From NCBI GenBank assembly GCA_019843655.1, contig JACDQD010000102.1, forward strand, positions 6,333,501 to 6,397,500: a stretch of DNA of 64,000 nt, written 5' to 3'. This document shows, piece by piece, positions 50,295 to 63,619 of this stretch. Position numbers and translations under genes: made by a program. The notes under the pieces were generated by a model that worked only from the letters and a program-made list of their open reading frames with translations, was not told the origin of the DNA and ran no database searches. The DNA is from Lethocerus indicus (taxonomy: Eukaryota; Arthropoda; Insecta; Hemiptera; Belostomatidae). The stretch's first letter is position 1. The number at the start of each line of letters is the position of its first letter.

Positions 50295-53200
50295 TACTAA
50301 GACTTAGAACTTATAGAAACTATTCTATTCCATTTTCATTCGCCTCATTTATTTTGTAAAGTAACTACATATATAACGAAATATTCCGGAATGATCGAAG
50401 TAGATTATTATTTCTTTCCTACCATCATGGCAGGGACTTTAAACTTGTGTGTTATTAATCTTTGTATCAATATTTCAAAAAAAAATTTAATCTTCGCCCA
50501 GTTTAAAGTCTCGAAAGGGCGATCAATATCGAAATCGGGGTGGCGCGGCCAGCTATTTACTTAAGTAAAGGCGTGTCACTTCCAAACTTTTCTCATATTC
50601 ATCAGACGTCCATTAATTACAAAGTTGAGCTTATGGGTTTACCCCCCTATCCCCGACCACCCCCATATGGGTCCACCACCCCCACCCCGCACCCGTCTCT
50701 TCAGCCAACTATCTAACCTAAAATCCTGAACTCACCCAACAAATTAACTCCTGTTTTATCTTTAAAGTCTAGACTGAATGTAATTAAGCGGGAAAAGTTT
50801 TTAAGGGAAGTTTTTCCGGTGGGCGGGCGGCGGCTGGAGGAGCTATTACCCGGAGGGTAAATTGAGCAGGGTCTCCCTATCGCACACTGCCTGTCCGGCC
50901 ATTCAAATTGTGTTTCAATATTTTGGAAATTTATATGCGAATCGGGTTGGATACCATCTATTTGGTAACAAGATTTGTCTGTTTCTTTAACGAACGGTTC
51001 CATTTCAAACTCTTGGTGGGGTGATTAGAAATTTTCCGACCAATAAGGACGCAAAATTTTTAGGCCCCTTATCACAGTCAGTCGCATTATAAGGCAATAT
51101 GAACGAATTTACATAATATATTACGACATAACGCAATTTAACGACTACGTTACATGTTCCTAAGCACTGTAAATACTTCTCATTCAATTAAGAAATAATT
51201 TCCGACATTTCTAAAATTAATTGTCGTTATGTTTAATGACGACACTGTATTCATAAATTACCTGTGAACATGACAGTGTAAAAAAATATCCTGTTATAAT
51301 AAATGTAGGGAAAACTTCGATTGACAAACTTCTAAATTCCCAGTCCATTAGTGGGCCACAATTTACAAATTTCTTAATGCCATAAGAAAAACAGTGGCAA
51401 TTCATTGTTTCCGTATTTAGTGAAATGTATTGTCATTCATGTATTGTCCTCTTGTGACCACGTGTAAATGAATGTATGATAGGAATTATTGGATTACTTC
51501 CTTAGTACTAAGTAGGTAATGTGGCCTCGTTGAAGTTCACCACCTGGGCACCAATCCAAATTACATGGGGAAATTGAGTTCAGACCCCGCACAGAACGGT
51601 GAACACATGTAGTGCTGCTCGGGAGACAAAAATTAAATTAGGCAATTAATGCTACATAATGGTTTACCAGTACTTATGCAGAGTTCATCGATTTGTATTC
51701 TCGACTGATATTATGTCAATGCGCAGTCAATTTCTGAGTATACAGCATCAACTATAAAAATTCAAATATAGGTGGTTCCAAATAATTTAAAGTTTTCAAA
51801 CAACGACAAGTTGTTTTCTGAATTCTTGTAAATTGGGTCGCTGGTCGCGCGGCGGAAAGAATTAATTCCGCGATTCGTCCCTGCAGAGCGTTTGACATTT
51901 GGGAATGAAACGTTTCACTACGTGGCATAAAAGTTATACGATCCATAAATGCGGTTACGCTGGGAGCCGGCGACAATTCCCGAATCGGCGGAAATGGAGG
52001 AACTGGGTTGATTGAAAACCGGGAGGAAATGACGGACCGACAACGCCCCTTTATTAGCCATAAAGCTCAGGTACCAGTCATAATTGAGTAAAGCATTAAA
52101 TATGACCCTTGCTCGAATGGTCATGAAATAACATTCTCATTTACAAAAAAATTGATAATGTATTAATGTTATTTTTATCTAGACAAATGGAGACCTTACC
52201 AACCGGTTCAACATAATATTCTATTGAAAGTTAGGCCAGCGCCTTCTACGTACCCTGCTTGTTAATAGTGACGTAATTAACGGACAATAATATGTGCAAA
52301 TGATGTATCAATTTAAAAAGAACCCATGTGTTATAAAGATTCTCGTACTAAGAATATTGCACAGTCGGATTTTTTAAAATCTATTCTGGGAATAAGATCG
52401 TACCGAAAAATATTTATTATCCGTAAAATATCTTTTCTCATCAAAATTACGTTTGTTTCTCAGTCCCAGATAACACTACTGAACATTTCATGGGTTAGGT
52501 TTAACCCAATGTTTTAAACGATTTATTTTTTCTGAAAGCGATCGACCCCCTCGGTATTTACGGAGGTGGGCTCGGAGCTTAAATTCATCGACTGGTCGGG
52601 AACGGGACGGTGGGGGAGGAATATTTACATGTACTCGGGCGGTGGACGGAGCCAAAATTCAAATTGGGGGCTTAAATCGGGGAAAATTTGCGAGGGGCGC
52701 CAAGTTTACAGCCGCCCTGATTACAAGCGATTCTGATGCCGGCGTCCTAATGTGGGTTGCCCCCCTCTACCCTACACCGACATCAATTCAGCCCCGAGCG
52801 GCGCCGCACCGCGCAATGTTAATTTCCCGCTATGGCGTCGGATGAGCCCGTTTAAATGTCGGGATGTAATGAAAATCTGCCTGATTATCCTGTAGAGCGG
52901 TATTCGCCCAGTCATCCCGGCCAGTTTAAGGCACCCTGTACACCCTGCCGCTTGTTTGTTTAAGTGATACTTAATCTAATTCCCGTCTTATTAACTCGCT
53001 GAGAAATAACACATTCCCGGATTATTGTGAAGCGTAAAGCGAGTGTTGGGTTCCGAATGTCCAAATCATAATAATACATAGGTGCAGGGACAGTAATTTC
53101 CAAGGCGCTCCCCCGAGCGGTATGCGGCAGAATTCCCCATTCACACCAAATTTCCTGTCTCCCTCTTTGCGGGGTATGGCCTGAAATTCCATGAAATCTA

Positions 53201-53882
53201 ATATAGCGGTGCTCCTAGAAAAATTAAGCAGTATTGTACTTAATAACCTATCATTATCAGTATTGTACATCCGTTGGCAACGTACGTCTAAATGGTACCA
53301 AGAACTTGAATGTTGGTGTGATTAGAAAAAAGGAAGCCAACAGCATATTGCCCGGGAATGTTTTGGAAAGGACTTGAAAATCGGGACTCATGGAATGTCG
53401 TCACTGAACGCAAGGGAAAGGCCCGGTTGAGTTATCTCCTACCTATAAGTTATATTAATAATTAATTGAATAATAGTGCTTGGATGTATACAACCTATTA
53501 TGTCATCAGCGCGATAACTCAACATCTAATTAAATTGTGTTCATTGTCATTGAATGTCAGCGGGCACTCACTTTGCAATTTATTAACTGTCAGGCAAACA
53601 AGCGTGCAACGGGCCGTTGTAGGTCAGTGATGTTTCTAAACAATATTAGTTTCCCATTATTATCTATCCATTAGCTAAATTAACGCCACTTAATGAACTA
53701 AAATAATAGGTGTTAAGCGTTAATTATTTCTGTTGTTTGGCACGCTGTATAATAATAGGCTAGCCATAATAAATAATAGTAAATATATCTATGAAATAAA
53801 ATATTTCCTGCGATATCGTTTAACCGAAGGGATACTATCATTATTTAATAATAATATATAGCTATAAAACAAATTAGAAACA

Positions 53883-53886
<4 letters not shown>
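50295..53886. other. No gene recognised
   Basis: GC-rich blocks lie at about 50640-50900 and 52540-52960. The 96-codon minus-strand frame at 50713-51003 and the 67-codon plus-strand frame at 52642-52845 show no domain. The rest is AT-rich. Confidence 0.55.

Positions 53887-53927
<41 letters not shown>
53887..53927. repeat. (AT)20 microsatellite
   Basis: Uninterrupted AT alternation of 41 bases in AT-rich DNA. Confidence 0.97.
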
Positions 53928-53931
<4 letters not shown>

Positions 53932-55920
53932 AGAAACAAAATTATAAGGAATCATACAATAAATAATAAATAGGACACAAAAAAAGTGTTAAATCTGACC
54001 CATTTTCATTTCGACATTCAAAACTGTTCGTTCGTTAATTGATGGAATATTTTGATGGTTGGAGCACCTGCAAAACTCTATCTCTTGAACCCACTCCATG
54101 ATCCTCGTTTAAAATTTCGAGGCAGAAAATAATCGGGTTAGTAAGTGTGGTAGAAACACGCGGTGATACTTCCTGTTACAAAAATTGAGTTTACAACCCC
54201 CCGGGCGTCCGCGTTTCCCTGCCATGGAAAATATTGCGAGGACGGAATGCGGCGGAACAATGTAAATGTTCAGCAATATAATCATTTGTCTTTTGAGATG
54301 AAGAGTATGATTTGGAATAACATTTAAAATCGTCTGACTATTGTTGAAACTAGTATTTCGTGAAAAAAGGATTTATTTCTTCAGGAGGATTAGTTCCTGA
54401 ATCCCCCAACTAGGGCATTCCTATACGTTTCATCTGCGGAGTATCCTATTTGTAACAATTAGTTAAATTAACTACATTCATATATCCTTTATAATTCAAG
54501 ATATGCGAATACAGTCGCGAATCATTATAATCGGACTATAATTGCCTTCATGCGAGCCAACACTGCAGAACATTTCAATATTGCAAACACAAAAAAATGA
54601 AGGGTCTATTGTATGATAAATTGTACATTTCTCTTCGTCTTTCAAACCCAATTTATCGCCCTTTTCTATAAAGAAACTGTGCCCCGGGATGGGACAGGAA
54701 AAAAGAAGCCATCGCCGAAGGGCCCTCAAAGCGCCCTCTCAGAAAAAAAAAACAGGACAAACTCGGTCGTTCTCCCGTAATCACAGCTCTCCTCCACTCT
54801 GACTTACCCGATTTTACATTACACCAGTACATAGATTCAATTTACAATTCGCGTGGAACTAATAAGCGTCTTGTCGAGAAAATTACATGAAATTGGTGTT
54901 GTCCCAATCCCCGTCGCGTATATTATATGCGATAGATGTATTACTTTATGTTCGTACAATTCTTTAATTAATTTAAATATTAAAGTTAATTTTTAAAATA
55001 AATGACGATAATTCCGAATAGTATAGGATGAAAATTTCTGTCGTAATTTTTCCACGATTTATAGTTTTAATCCACCCGATTCTATAATACATACCACATC
55101 AAAGTATTATTTTTTATAGGCAGCGTCAACAATGTCTTATATGGGTCATGGTTCTATTCCGATTTGTTTCTATAATAAACAATATAATGTTGGTTATATT
55201 TTTAAATTAATGTTAAGGTGGGGTAATTACTTACAGTATGGGAAGTTGATGGAAGTGTCCGGTAAAATGTATTTGGCGACTGGAAGGGACTGAACGTTGG
55301 AACCGGCCGTTATTAATATTAATTGATATCTCTCCGATGATTAGAGCCGATAAAATGCGGTCACGGTCCGGATATTGGAACGAGTCGTCCCGAATATGGT
55401 CTCACCGCTAATACAAATTGAACCTGGCAATTGGTGAGACTCGAGTCGCGGCAGGCTGGTGAATTAATCGTCTGTTTTAATTGATTAAATTATGTAACTT
55501 CAAATTTATAATATCGTTTCGGATCGTGTACTTACTTTACCGCCATTTACTTACGTCAAACGAAATTTTCTCGTCTCATTGGCTTACGACCGCCAGTGAA
55601 AGGGCGGGTTCGGATTTTAACCTTTTCTGTCTCTCAGGGGCAAATGTTGATTGCCTTTGTTACATATTCTAAGAAAGCGTTTGTTAGTTATTTTAGAAAA
55701 TTAGCAAGAAACTCCATACACTATTTATCCCAATAATAAAACAACAAAAGGAAGGGGAGCAGCTGGGAAGATGTAGGTAGAGTTGCTGGCAGGGAGCTTC
55801 ATCGTGTGGACATTCACACTGGGGTGACAGTAGTAGACACCTGTTTTATTTACACTCTCCGTTTACCATTGACAAACATCTCTAAATATTAATGCATACA
55901 AATATATTCAGATTATACGG
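53928..55920. other. No gene recognised
   Basis: AT-rich DNA with minor GC-richer patches at about 54190-54270 and 55300-55460. No repeat or gene recognised. Confidence 0.55.
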
Positions 55921-56185
55921 GGATGTCAATCTTCCTTCTCGGCGCAGTCTTAAGTATCGCGCTTGAATTTCAATAGGATGTTGGGAAGAGTTCAGAAAAA
56001 CAAGACAAGTTGCTCTTCACAGAGTAAAAATAACGTGCGCACTTTTTTGGCAATTGAATTTAATCCTCCATTAGAGATAGATCCAGTAGACAGTACGGCT
56101 TTGTCATCTGCATAAGAAGACAGGGAGGTGTTAGGATGTTGAGGACCATTAGTCCATTTAAAGAAATTAATTATGGAGTGTTGTC
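55921..56185 (-). pseudogene. Jockey-clade reverse transcriptase remnant with YADD box
   Basis: On the minus strand, starting near 56185, the frame gives INFFKW, then QHPNTSLSSYADDKAVLSTG. YADD (56103-56114) is the catalytic aspartate pair of the reverse transcriptase palm. The frame then shifts and resumes with WRIKFN (56053-56070), SAHVIFTL, a stop codon, RATCL, FLN, QHPIEIQ, RYLRLR and EGRLTS. Intact Jockey proteins have a few dozen residues between the YADD box and the WRIKIN-like segment; most of these are deleted here. With the frameshift and the internal stop, the copy is dead. The C-terminal part matches 38925-39275 closely (TFTL, RATC, FLN, SQ-PIE-Q), so both derive from one family. 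Neither copy has flanking duplications or a poly(A) tail that I could find. Confidence 0.88.
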
Positions 56186-57606
56186 TTTTTACTCGTTTGA
56201 AACCACATATGCATATCGTTTAACCACACGGTCTATATTACATTTGTTAGTTAGTTTTTACATCAAGTAACCTGAACGCTGTCGTATTGGTAAAATCTCT
56301 TCTGCTTACGTGATGTGATCGAATTTTCCCTGGCCAACTATTATAACAAGTATTTTTGTAACGGAATGTTTGGCGGGGATTGGGCTGGATCCGGCTGCAA
56401 ATATCCTGTTGGAAGTGAATAGAGACAGAGTGACCTCTGAAGAGGCGGTGGGGACTCGATTGATTTCTCTTCCGGGTCGGGCGGTGGGACCGGGCCCTCC
56501 CCCTAAACCATGCCCTCTCCTAACCCTTTAACAATATTACACGCCCCTACAATGTAGTATTCAAATATTTGGCCTCCATTCATGGAAAACAGTTTTCGGT
56601 GCGATACATTTTTTCATAGCCTTATATCGTGCATTTTATACAATTCACCCCGTTAAAAATTCCATTTTGTAATGTCATTTAACCCATCATGTATTTTATA
56701 CTTCCTCTCGTAATGATTATAATAACTATTGTTCTTTGACATAAACCATGACGCTACTTATTTGACTCTTCTTACTAATTAATAGACAGTCTGAAGGCCA
56801 CTGAAAGTAATTTTGAAAAGTGGAAATTTAAGTCGAACACAACGCCTCTTGCACGTTTGAGCTTAGGTTGGAAAGTTGGGCATAAAGAAAGAAACCTTGC
56901 GCCATTCATCATTAATTGTATCATTAATATATAATCCTTATAATCAGCGGTACCAAATTATTGTTCCAAATAATGTCTTATTTACAAAAAGTTCAAAATG
57001 TTGAGGGTTAATTTCTGTTTTAGAATTATTATTATCACATCAAAATGAAATACTGTAAAAAATATAAATAACTTAACCCACTCAAATACCACTCAAATTA
57101 ACACCTTGTAGAAGTAATGCGGGATATACGTCGGGCAGTACTTAATAGGGGTCAAAACGTTCCGACCTTCACTACCTTATAAATTAACTGTAATCATGGC
57201 GTCGGAGATTACCGCCTAGGCCCTGGCACTTAACGGATATGAGGCTTGTGCTAATACCTCTAGTGGCTTTAATAAAACAAAAATCTCATTGTCGATCAGA
57301 GACTAAACGCATCGTATTTTGTGCTAGTTAATTAAGAAAGTGGTTGAATTTAATTTAATCCGATTTATTACTACAGGTAATTGAACCTCCTTTACCTGTC
57401 ACCATCATCTTAATACTGAAAAATAATAATTAAACCATCTTACAATGACAGGCCAAAAATGGCTCAATGATTTTATATGGGGTAAATGTCAGGTAGACAA
57501 CCAGAGTACGATTTACAAAATAAATGATTACATCTACCACACATATTTCTATGTTATTATTCAGTGATTAAAACTTCCCACGAGACGTTTCTTAATTTAT
57601 ATATCA
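56186..57606. other. No gene recognised
   Basis: AT-rich apart from a GC-rich patch at about 56370-56550. No protein, repeat or RNA gene recognised. Confidence 0.55.
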
Positions 57607-57685
57607 GGGTATGCGGTGGTTTAGTGGGCTAGGCGGCGCGAACCCGCCGAAGGGACCATTAGCGTAAGGAATCGATTCTCCCCGT
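57607..57685 (+). pseudogene. tRNA-Ser-like sequence, possible SINE head
   Basis: An A-box-like TGGTTTAGTGGGC starts at 57617 and a B-box-like GAATCGATTCT at 57669, 52 bases apart. Between them GGCGG (57632-57636) and CCGCC (57644-57648) form a 5-bp stem with a 7-base loop CGCGAAC. This is anticodon-arm geometry with CGA in the anticodon place and A after it. About 20 bases then precede the B box, as in tRNAs with a long variable arm such as tRNA-Ser. Against a working tRNA: position 33 is G instead of U, the acceptor and T stems do not pair well, and the B box deviates from GGTTCGANTCC. A decayed tRNA gene or the head of a tRNA-derived SINE would fit; chance is not excluded. Confidence 0.35.
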
Positions 57686-60304
57686 GTTAAGATAGTTCAA
57701 TCGTACTTCCATGTAATGGCCTCTTGGTGCAGGCTGTACGGAGTTTGATGATATAAATACACATATGTAGGCAATACTGTCTGTCAGTAACTAAGGGTGG
57801 GACCCAAAATTTATCCTTGTATGGATTATTGTTGTGGCTGGTTCACCCCAATATGTGTGATATTTTCTGGATTAATATTGAAACAATAATAGGTATGACA
57901 GAATATGCGACCGTAATTCATAATATTTAAAAAAATAATTCTATTTTGAGCTTGTGAATTTTTAGATCCTCTCCCGAAGACATTTCTTAAAATTTGAAAT
58001 CAAATCGTTAAAACTGTTGAAATGAGCTAATTTAGTGTTTTATGAGGACGGGAGAAATCAAAACGGCAACCGAACGTAGAATGAGGCCTCGGAGGCCCAT
58101 AGAATAGTAGGGGATGGCAGAGGAGCCAACGAACCGAAATGAACAACCGAGTTGGTTACAACTTTCGACTGCATATTAGGGGCCGCGTGTGTGCCGGCGG
58201 ACACCGTCGAACTTGTAACGAAATTTATACATCTGAGCCGGGCAATAAAGCGGTGCTAAACCAAAGGGAGCTATTAGAGAATACCCGAAACTAATACGCG
58301 GTCTCCCTCCGCCAAACTTCCATCTCGCCCCGCCCGCAACATTAATTGCTCCGGGCCCCGTCCCCAACTGCTCCTTCCCACACTTACCCTACAGTGTGGT
58401 TAACTGTTGTTGCATCATAAAAATGAAATTGACCCAAGTTAGATTTTACATCAGGGAACAAGGGAATACCAAAAGCCGGTGGCGATATACTACTCGCTAA
58501 TGAAGATCCCCACTAGCAGGTTTGTTACCATTCAATCAATAGGGTTAGCTCTCTCTCTCTCTCTCTCCACTATCCGCCACTATGGCACCGATAACCGGAA
58601 TACGGTAATATAGAGAATATAGCCACAATTGCTCCATTATTCTTGGGATTTAATCATTACGGCCAGGCTGTGACGGTGTACTTCATGACCCCACATGAAT
58701 TGAGAATTGTAATTACACTTGTACTCATGCCTATTATGTAACATATATTAAACGACGGAATATATAGCGACTATTGTTTGAATTCTGCCGCAAGTTTGAT
58801 ACTATCATTCTCAGTAGGTCTAGTGACGGTATTATGTTTATTAAACTGAATTACTTGCTTGATCTTTTATAATACATTCGCGAAATTTGGAGACTAATTT
58901 CATTTTTCGCCTTCGAAATTCTAGTGGTGAATTAATCATACTGTTAGTTTGGAAATTTCAAAATATTTGTATAGTCGACTATATTGGAGTTGCAGCCGGT
59001 TAGCAACTCCCCGTATAAGATTCCAACCTCCGCGTCGGCATTTCCACTTCCTTATCCCGGATTGCAAATAATAATCGGGGGCGGCCGACCCTCAAAGGTA
59101 GTTATCCATACATTCGTAATGGTATTAAAATTTAAATGAGGTAATAATCATTCCGGACCGGGATGCTCAAAGGCCGTCAGATATAAAGGTATCCTCGGGA
59201 CTATAATAAGGAATAATGAATGGGCTTAATCTTTGAAAAGAAAACGACTGAAGCAGGCTTTCAATATAAGGGGATTAGGTTTAGCGGCGAAGATGAAAGA
59301 GCCTTAGTCCGATTCCCGTCGCTCCAATAAAGATTCCCGGACCGGCTAGAAATAGATTTTGAAAATGGAGCAAGAAGCTAGCCTTCGATTTAATTTCTTA
59401 ATGATTTAAGGAAATCATTAAATTACTTTTTGACTTAATGCCCTATTCAAACGCGATACTGATACAATAGATTTAACACCTGTGTGTTCCTAGGAATGAA
59501 CTGTATATATTACCTTTTAGAAATCCCTATGTAGTTTATGAGAAATGTAGCATCACTAGTGTAGTTTATTCCTGAGCGACTGCTTCCCACCTAGAGTGCA
59601 ATAAGGTGCGATAAGGGCATCGCTGTCAAACCTAATTGCCGAAGGGCGTTATAGGTTAGGGTAAAGAAGTAAGTAAAAATGAATTTCACTCAACTGATGA
59701 ACTTTAATATTATTTAGTCTATTATGAAATAGATTTTCTGTGTCCGGTAGAAAACAGCATCACTGTGTATTGTTATAATTGGGTCCGATTAATTTGTAAG
59801 GAAACTTTTCAGAGGTAATTCTTTAAATAAAATATTATATCTTTAATAGCTTTAAACATTTGGAAATGTGCGGAGTATTTAAACTGCTCTGTACAGTATT
59901 AATTACGCGTTAATCACTGGGAGTGAGGTAAAAATAACCGACGGGGGAATTGGCACAAAACGGGTGTCCCGGAAAGGCTTTGTTCCTTCGATTAACGCCC
60001 GCCGAGCGCTCATTAGCCGATCGTTGATGAGATGTAAATAAATTCAGTGATAATCTCCGGCGGCGAGAGAGCCATTATGCAAAACCCCAATAAATGTTAC
60101 ATTGCACTATTCCGTAGTCGGATTAAATATTGCCCCACTCCCATCCCCATTACTGTTCCCACCGACCTGACACGTCTGCCTGATAATAACCCTGACTAAT
60201 ACTAGGCGCTGGGTTATATCAACTTTATTATTATTTCTACACTGATTCATTGAGATATTTCGAATCCCAGCATTTTTTATGTAACATATAAAAAATTATA
60301 TGGT
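57686..60304. other. No gene recognised; small repeats
   Basis: GC-richer blocks lie at about 58070-58380, 58990-59100 and 59930-60200. A CT microsatellite occupies 58549-58567. TTAATGATTT (59398-59407) and AAATCATTAA (59412-59421) form a perfect 10-bp hairpin with a 4-base loop. No gene seen. Confidence 0.55.
58549..58567. repeat. (CT)9 microsatellite
   Basis: Perfect CT alternation for 19 bases. Confidence 0.92.
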
Positions 60305-60325
60305 ACAGGCATTTTTTATGCCTGT
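60305..60325. other. Perfect 8-bp hairpin with T5 loop
   Basis: ACAGGCAT and ATGCCTGT flank five T. A related CATTTTTTATG occurs about 40 bases earlier, near 60271. No gene context, so no terminator role is claimed. Confidence 0.75.
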
Positions 60326-60449
60326 ATTGTGCCGCTCATAATTTTTAGTTATTCATGCTGTCCTCAGTAACATGGTGTCCTCAGGTATTGGTACAGAATA
60401 TAAATATTGTAAGCAATGTTTTTTGTAACCAAATATTTATGTTTTTCTA

Positions 60450-60503
60450 GCTTGTTTAGTCCTAGGCTAGACCGGTTTCTGCTTCTCACCAATGTCAGTA
60501 TTT
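60450..60503 (+). mobile_element. Diverged foldback family fragment, copy D
   Basis: GTTTAGTCCTAGGCTAGACC followed by GGTTTCTGCTTCTCACCAA and TCAGTA lines up with the arm of copy C over about 50 bases. The GCTAGACCGGTTT block is identical. On the minus strand this keeps GAAA, CCGG, TC and TAGC of the hammerhead core, but the CUGANGA box reads CTGACAT and stem II no longer pairs well. It is the oldest-looking copy here, with no arms or target duplication found. Confidence 0.6.
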
Positions 60504-61900
60504 CGTATATTGAGCTGGGACTGGAAATTCATAGGAAGCAAGAAAATTACATTGGAGGACAAGTTGTGTTCATTTCCTTGTGTTCAAAATCATCGCCCAA
60601 GAGCACCCTACCGAATAAAACCTAGAGTAGTATATAATAATAGTATAAAATAATAATAGTTCATTAAAAATAGTAACGCGATTGTATGTTGTTGCGAATT
60701 GCCTATAACGAAAGTTTCATAACACATTAATACGTATGTGGAGTTTAGTGCAGATGTCCTAGCCCATTCAAAGGAATTCCACCCTAAATTTCGGGAAGGA
60801 GACAAGGCAATTTTCCGAATCGACAAATATTTACGGGGAGCGTTATGTTTAACGAGAGCGAGGTAGATCTTCTAATTATGTAATGGACTGTAGTGGCCCA
60901 ATTAACCGGAGGCGGCCCCTTTACGGCCTCTCCCCCGTAATTCCTCATTATCTTTCCTCCGGGCTCCTTCCGCACGCCCCTTTCCCACAACGACGTCCTA
61001 ATCAGCCTTCATTTCCCGCAGCTTTATTTACGGTTTACTTCCGCGAATTCCCCCGGCAGGTTCTCCAAAGCCCCTGGATGCCTGTGTCAGACGTGGGTGC
61101 ACGCCTCGGGGACAGGGGCCGTGTAATTTCGCACGTAACATTAATCTTTCTGGTCGAATCGTCAAATGTGTGTGTACTGTACGTAGGTATGTATGTGTTA
61201 AAAAATCTTGGAAAATCAGAATATTCAATATTTACAGATTTGTTAGTCTTAATATTGTTCCTATAAATAATTAATGTTTTGTAAAATAAATTTAGAGTAA
61301 AATGCATGCGAAGGCAGCTTCAGAGGGACCCTTTAAATAAATATAAGTAAATAGTCTAGGTTCGGTGGAGCAGCCTGTAACTCCTGTGGACTACCATGTC
61401 TCTCGGGTTCATCTTTTTATGCCCGAGGACTTATTACCTGTTTCCATAATTGGGCCCACTTTCTCAGTCACCTCTATCCAAACCGTTCTCCTTCCTCCTC
61501 ATACTCTGCGGGGGCGACTTCATTCCCTTAAAGTGTAATGCCGTGTTTATTTACAGCCTTGTGTGGTAGTTCGAGACCGCCAACGGTTAGGGCAACGCGC
61601 GCTCACAAACTCGGCTTGCCGTTAGATGAAAAATTAAGTTATGACCCGGTTTTTCCTCGCATTTAGGCCCTCGGGGCTCACGTGGAAGGTCCAAGTAACG
61701 GGGGTAACAGGACCGAGGTGACCGAGAATGCTGGCAAAACACAGAGCGGGGTTAGATTAATTAATTCGAATTAATGGATCGAGTTGAAAGCAATGACAGC
61801 AGCTTCGATCTCTTTAAGAAGTGGTCAACATCAATTTATGAAAAATAATACATTTCATTTTATTTTATTCTTAATTTATTATGAGCGTAAAAATGGGCCC
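60504..61900. other. No gene recognised
   Basis: GC-rich blocks at about 60890-61130 and 61370-61760. The 127-codon plus-strand frame at 60883-61266 overlaps minus-strand frames and has no recognisable domain. Confidence 0.55.
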
Positions 61901-62216
61901 ACATAATGCATACAGGTTTCGCAGTTCGAATTTACTAGATTGGCACGGGGCTGATACTGACCCGCACGACTCTTGTGTCTGGCTGGATTAGTATCAAGCA
62001 CTTTTACAATAGAAATCCGAATTTAATGGATACACAAAAGTTGTTTCTGGCAAAATTAGTGAAAAATATTATTTACATTCTTCTTTTACCCACTTATTTT
62101 TATTGATGGTTTATAAAATTGGTTTTATTTATATTCACTAGTAAATATTAAACTTCGAAACATTTATCGTCGTTTCATAATCGCGCGATTTCAAAACGTA
62201 GGATCTCAGCATGAAC
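61901..62216 (+). repeat. Long dispersed repeat, first copy
   Basis: From ACATAATGCATACAGG to CAGCATGAAC this matches 63620-63971 over its whole length, in the same orientation, with scattered substitutions and a gap of about 36 bp near 62085. A 7-bp inverted pair TGATACT (61952-61958) and AGTATCA (61990-61996) is kept in both copies. One reading frame stays open in both for about 55 codons and includes NRNPNL and LFLAKLVKNIIYIL. In this copy a TAG interrupts that frame after the first ten codons. The phrase is faintly like the start of insect Myb/SANT-like (zeste-type) DNA-binding domains, as found in some transposon proteins. I regard that only as a hint. Confidence 0.8.
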
Positions 62217-63619
62217 AAGGTTTTACGAAGTACATCGGGGTGCGGGCCGTTGCGCATTCCGAAATAAACGTCCGGGGACGCGTATATCCGTCGGGCGGTC
62301 ATAATTCTCCCCGCTCCGAATAATATGTAAATTCCCGGCCGCCCATATTTTATTTGAACTCGGTCCGCGTAAATGATATTGTTTGATCCTCGTCGATTTA
62401 ACAATCGGGACGGGAGGCGAGGATTGAATCGGGACCTCGGCCATAAATAGGAGAGTGGCGGCAGTGTAAAATATTGCCAGTACGGCCACTGGCCCAACAA
62501 CTGATTGATGGCCTCGCCCTGAAACCCTCCCTGATTCGGGCGCCAATTGGTTCATCGATTCCCCCACACCGGCTTACGTATTACATTTTTCAGCAACAAA
62601 AAGAATGCATGTACAACCACTTGAGTATCGAGTGAGGCAATGCTTGGTGAACATTCTGATATATATATATATATATTATATTTTTTATGACAATCCAATG
62701 AGCAGCCAAATAGGAACAACTAGAGGAACACTATTACGATAATATTTTTTAAATTTTAGATGAGTACTATTGACATATCGGGTACACGTTGCATCTGAAA
62801 TCTCTTCCTTATATAGCGTTGAAGTAAAATTAATGAGTGCTCGGGGTATAAATATGCCAACTGTAATTGTCCCTTTCTTACAGAGTATTTCGTGGACGAC
62901 TGGTGTCTACGGGTCGAGATGTTTTTCAAGGATGTTAAGAAATGAGTGTAAAAATGACGATTTTTGATTCGTATCAGTGTTCTGAATAAAGGGAAAATGG
63001 GTTCGGCCGGCGGCGCGGGAGAAACGCCAAGTAAATGACCCGTTGAAGTAATTCATGGTCTACCATTTCCTTCGGTCGTTTGGGTGGGCCCGTTTCGGGT
63101 TTCGACTTTGGTAGGTGAGGGGAAGGGATAAAGATAAGAAATGTTTACTGTTCGCTTATCACGCTATCAATTTCTCGTATGAAAAGTACGAAAAGCGGAC
63201 GGCACCCTTTATGTCCAACCGGGTCACGGTCATTGTCGCCCAGTTGAACACCAGGCAAAATGAATGATCTCCCCTATTAAAATGTACCCCACCCCAATTC
63301 TGTTGCGGCACACGCCACAGCACAAGCGATAATTTCACAAATGAATTTTGAAGTCGCATATTCTGTCCGTAGTTCTCTCAACATAGATTAGAATGTTTTA
63401 TGGCTTAATACAATTCATGGTAACGTATTCGCAACATATAAAAAATCCTTCCTCGCGAAAAGGAAATTCATGTTAAGAAATCTTATCAGGTAGACCTGAC
63501 TGTGATCATGGTCAGTATCATATGCACCTACATGCATAATATATGTTGCCGGTGAGGGAACGTAATAACTAATTTAAAACATCGTGAATCACCGTACTTG
63601 CTGAAATAATAGAGCCAAT
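62217..63619. other. No gene recognised
   Basis: GC-rich blocks lie at about 62230-62590 and 62990-63120. An AT repeat runs 62659-62676. The 120- and 114-codon minus-strand frames around 62138-62567 overlap each other in different frames and are not recognisable. Confidence 0.55.
62659..62676. repeat. (AT)9 microsatellite
   Basis: Perfect AT alternation for 18 bases. Confidence 0.9.

Noticed and set aside
60305..60325. Hairpin with T5 loop as a transcription terminator
   Set aside because: The T run is the loop and not a tail, and there is no gene upstream; intrinsic terminators of this type are bacterial.
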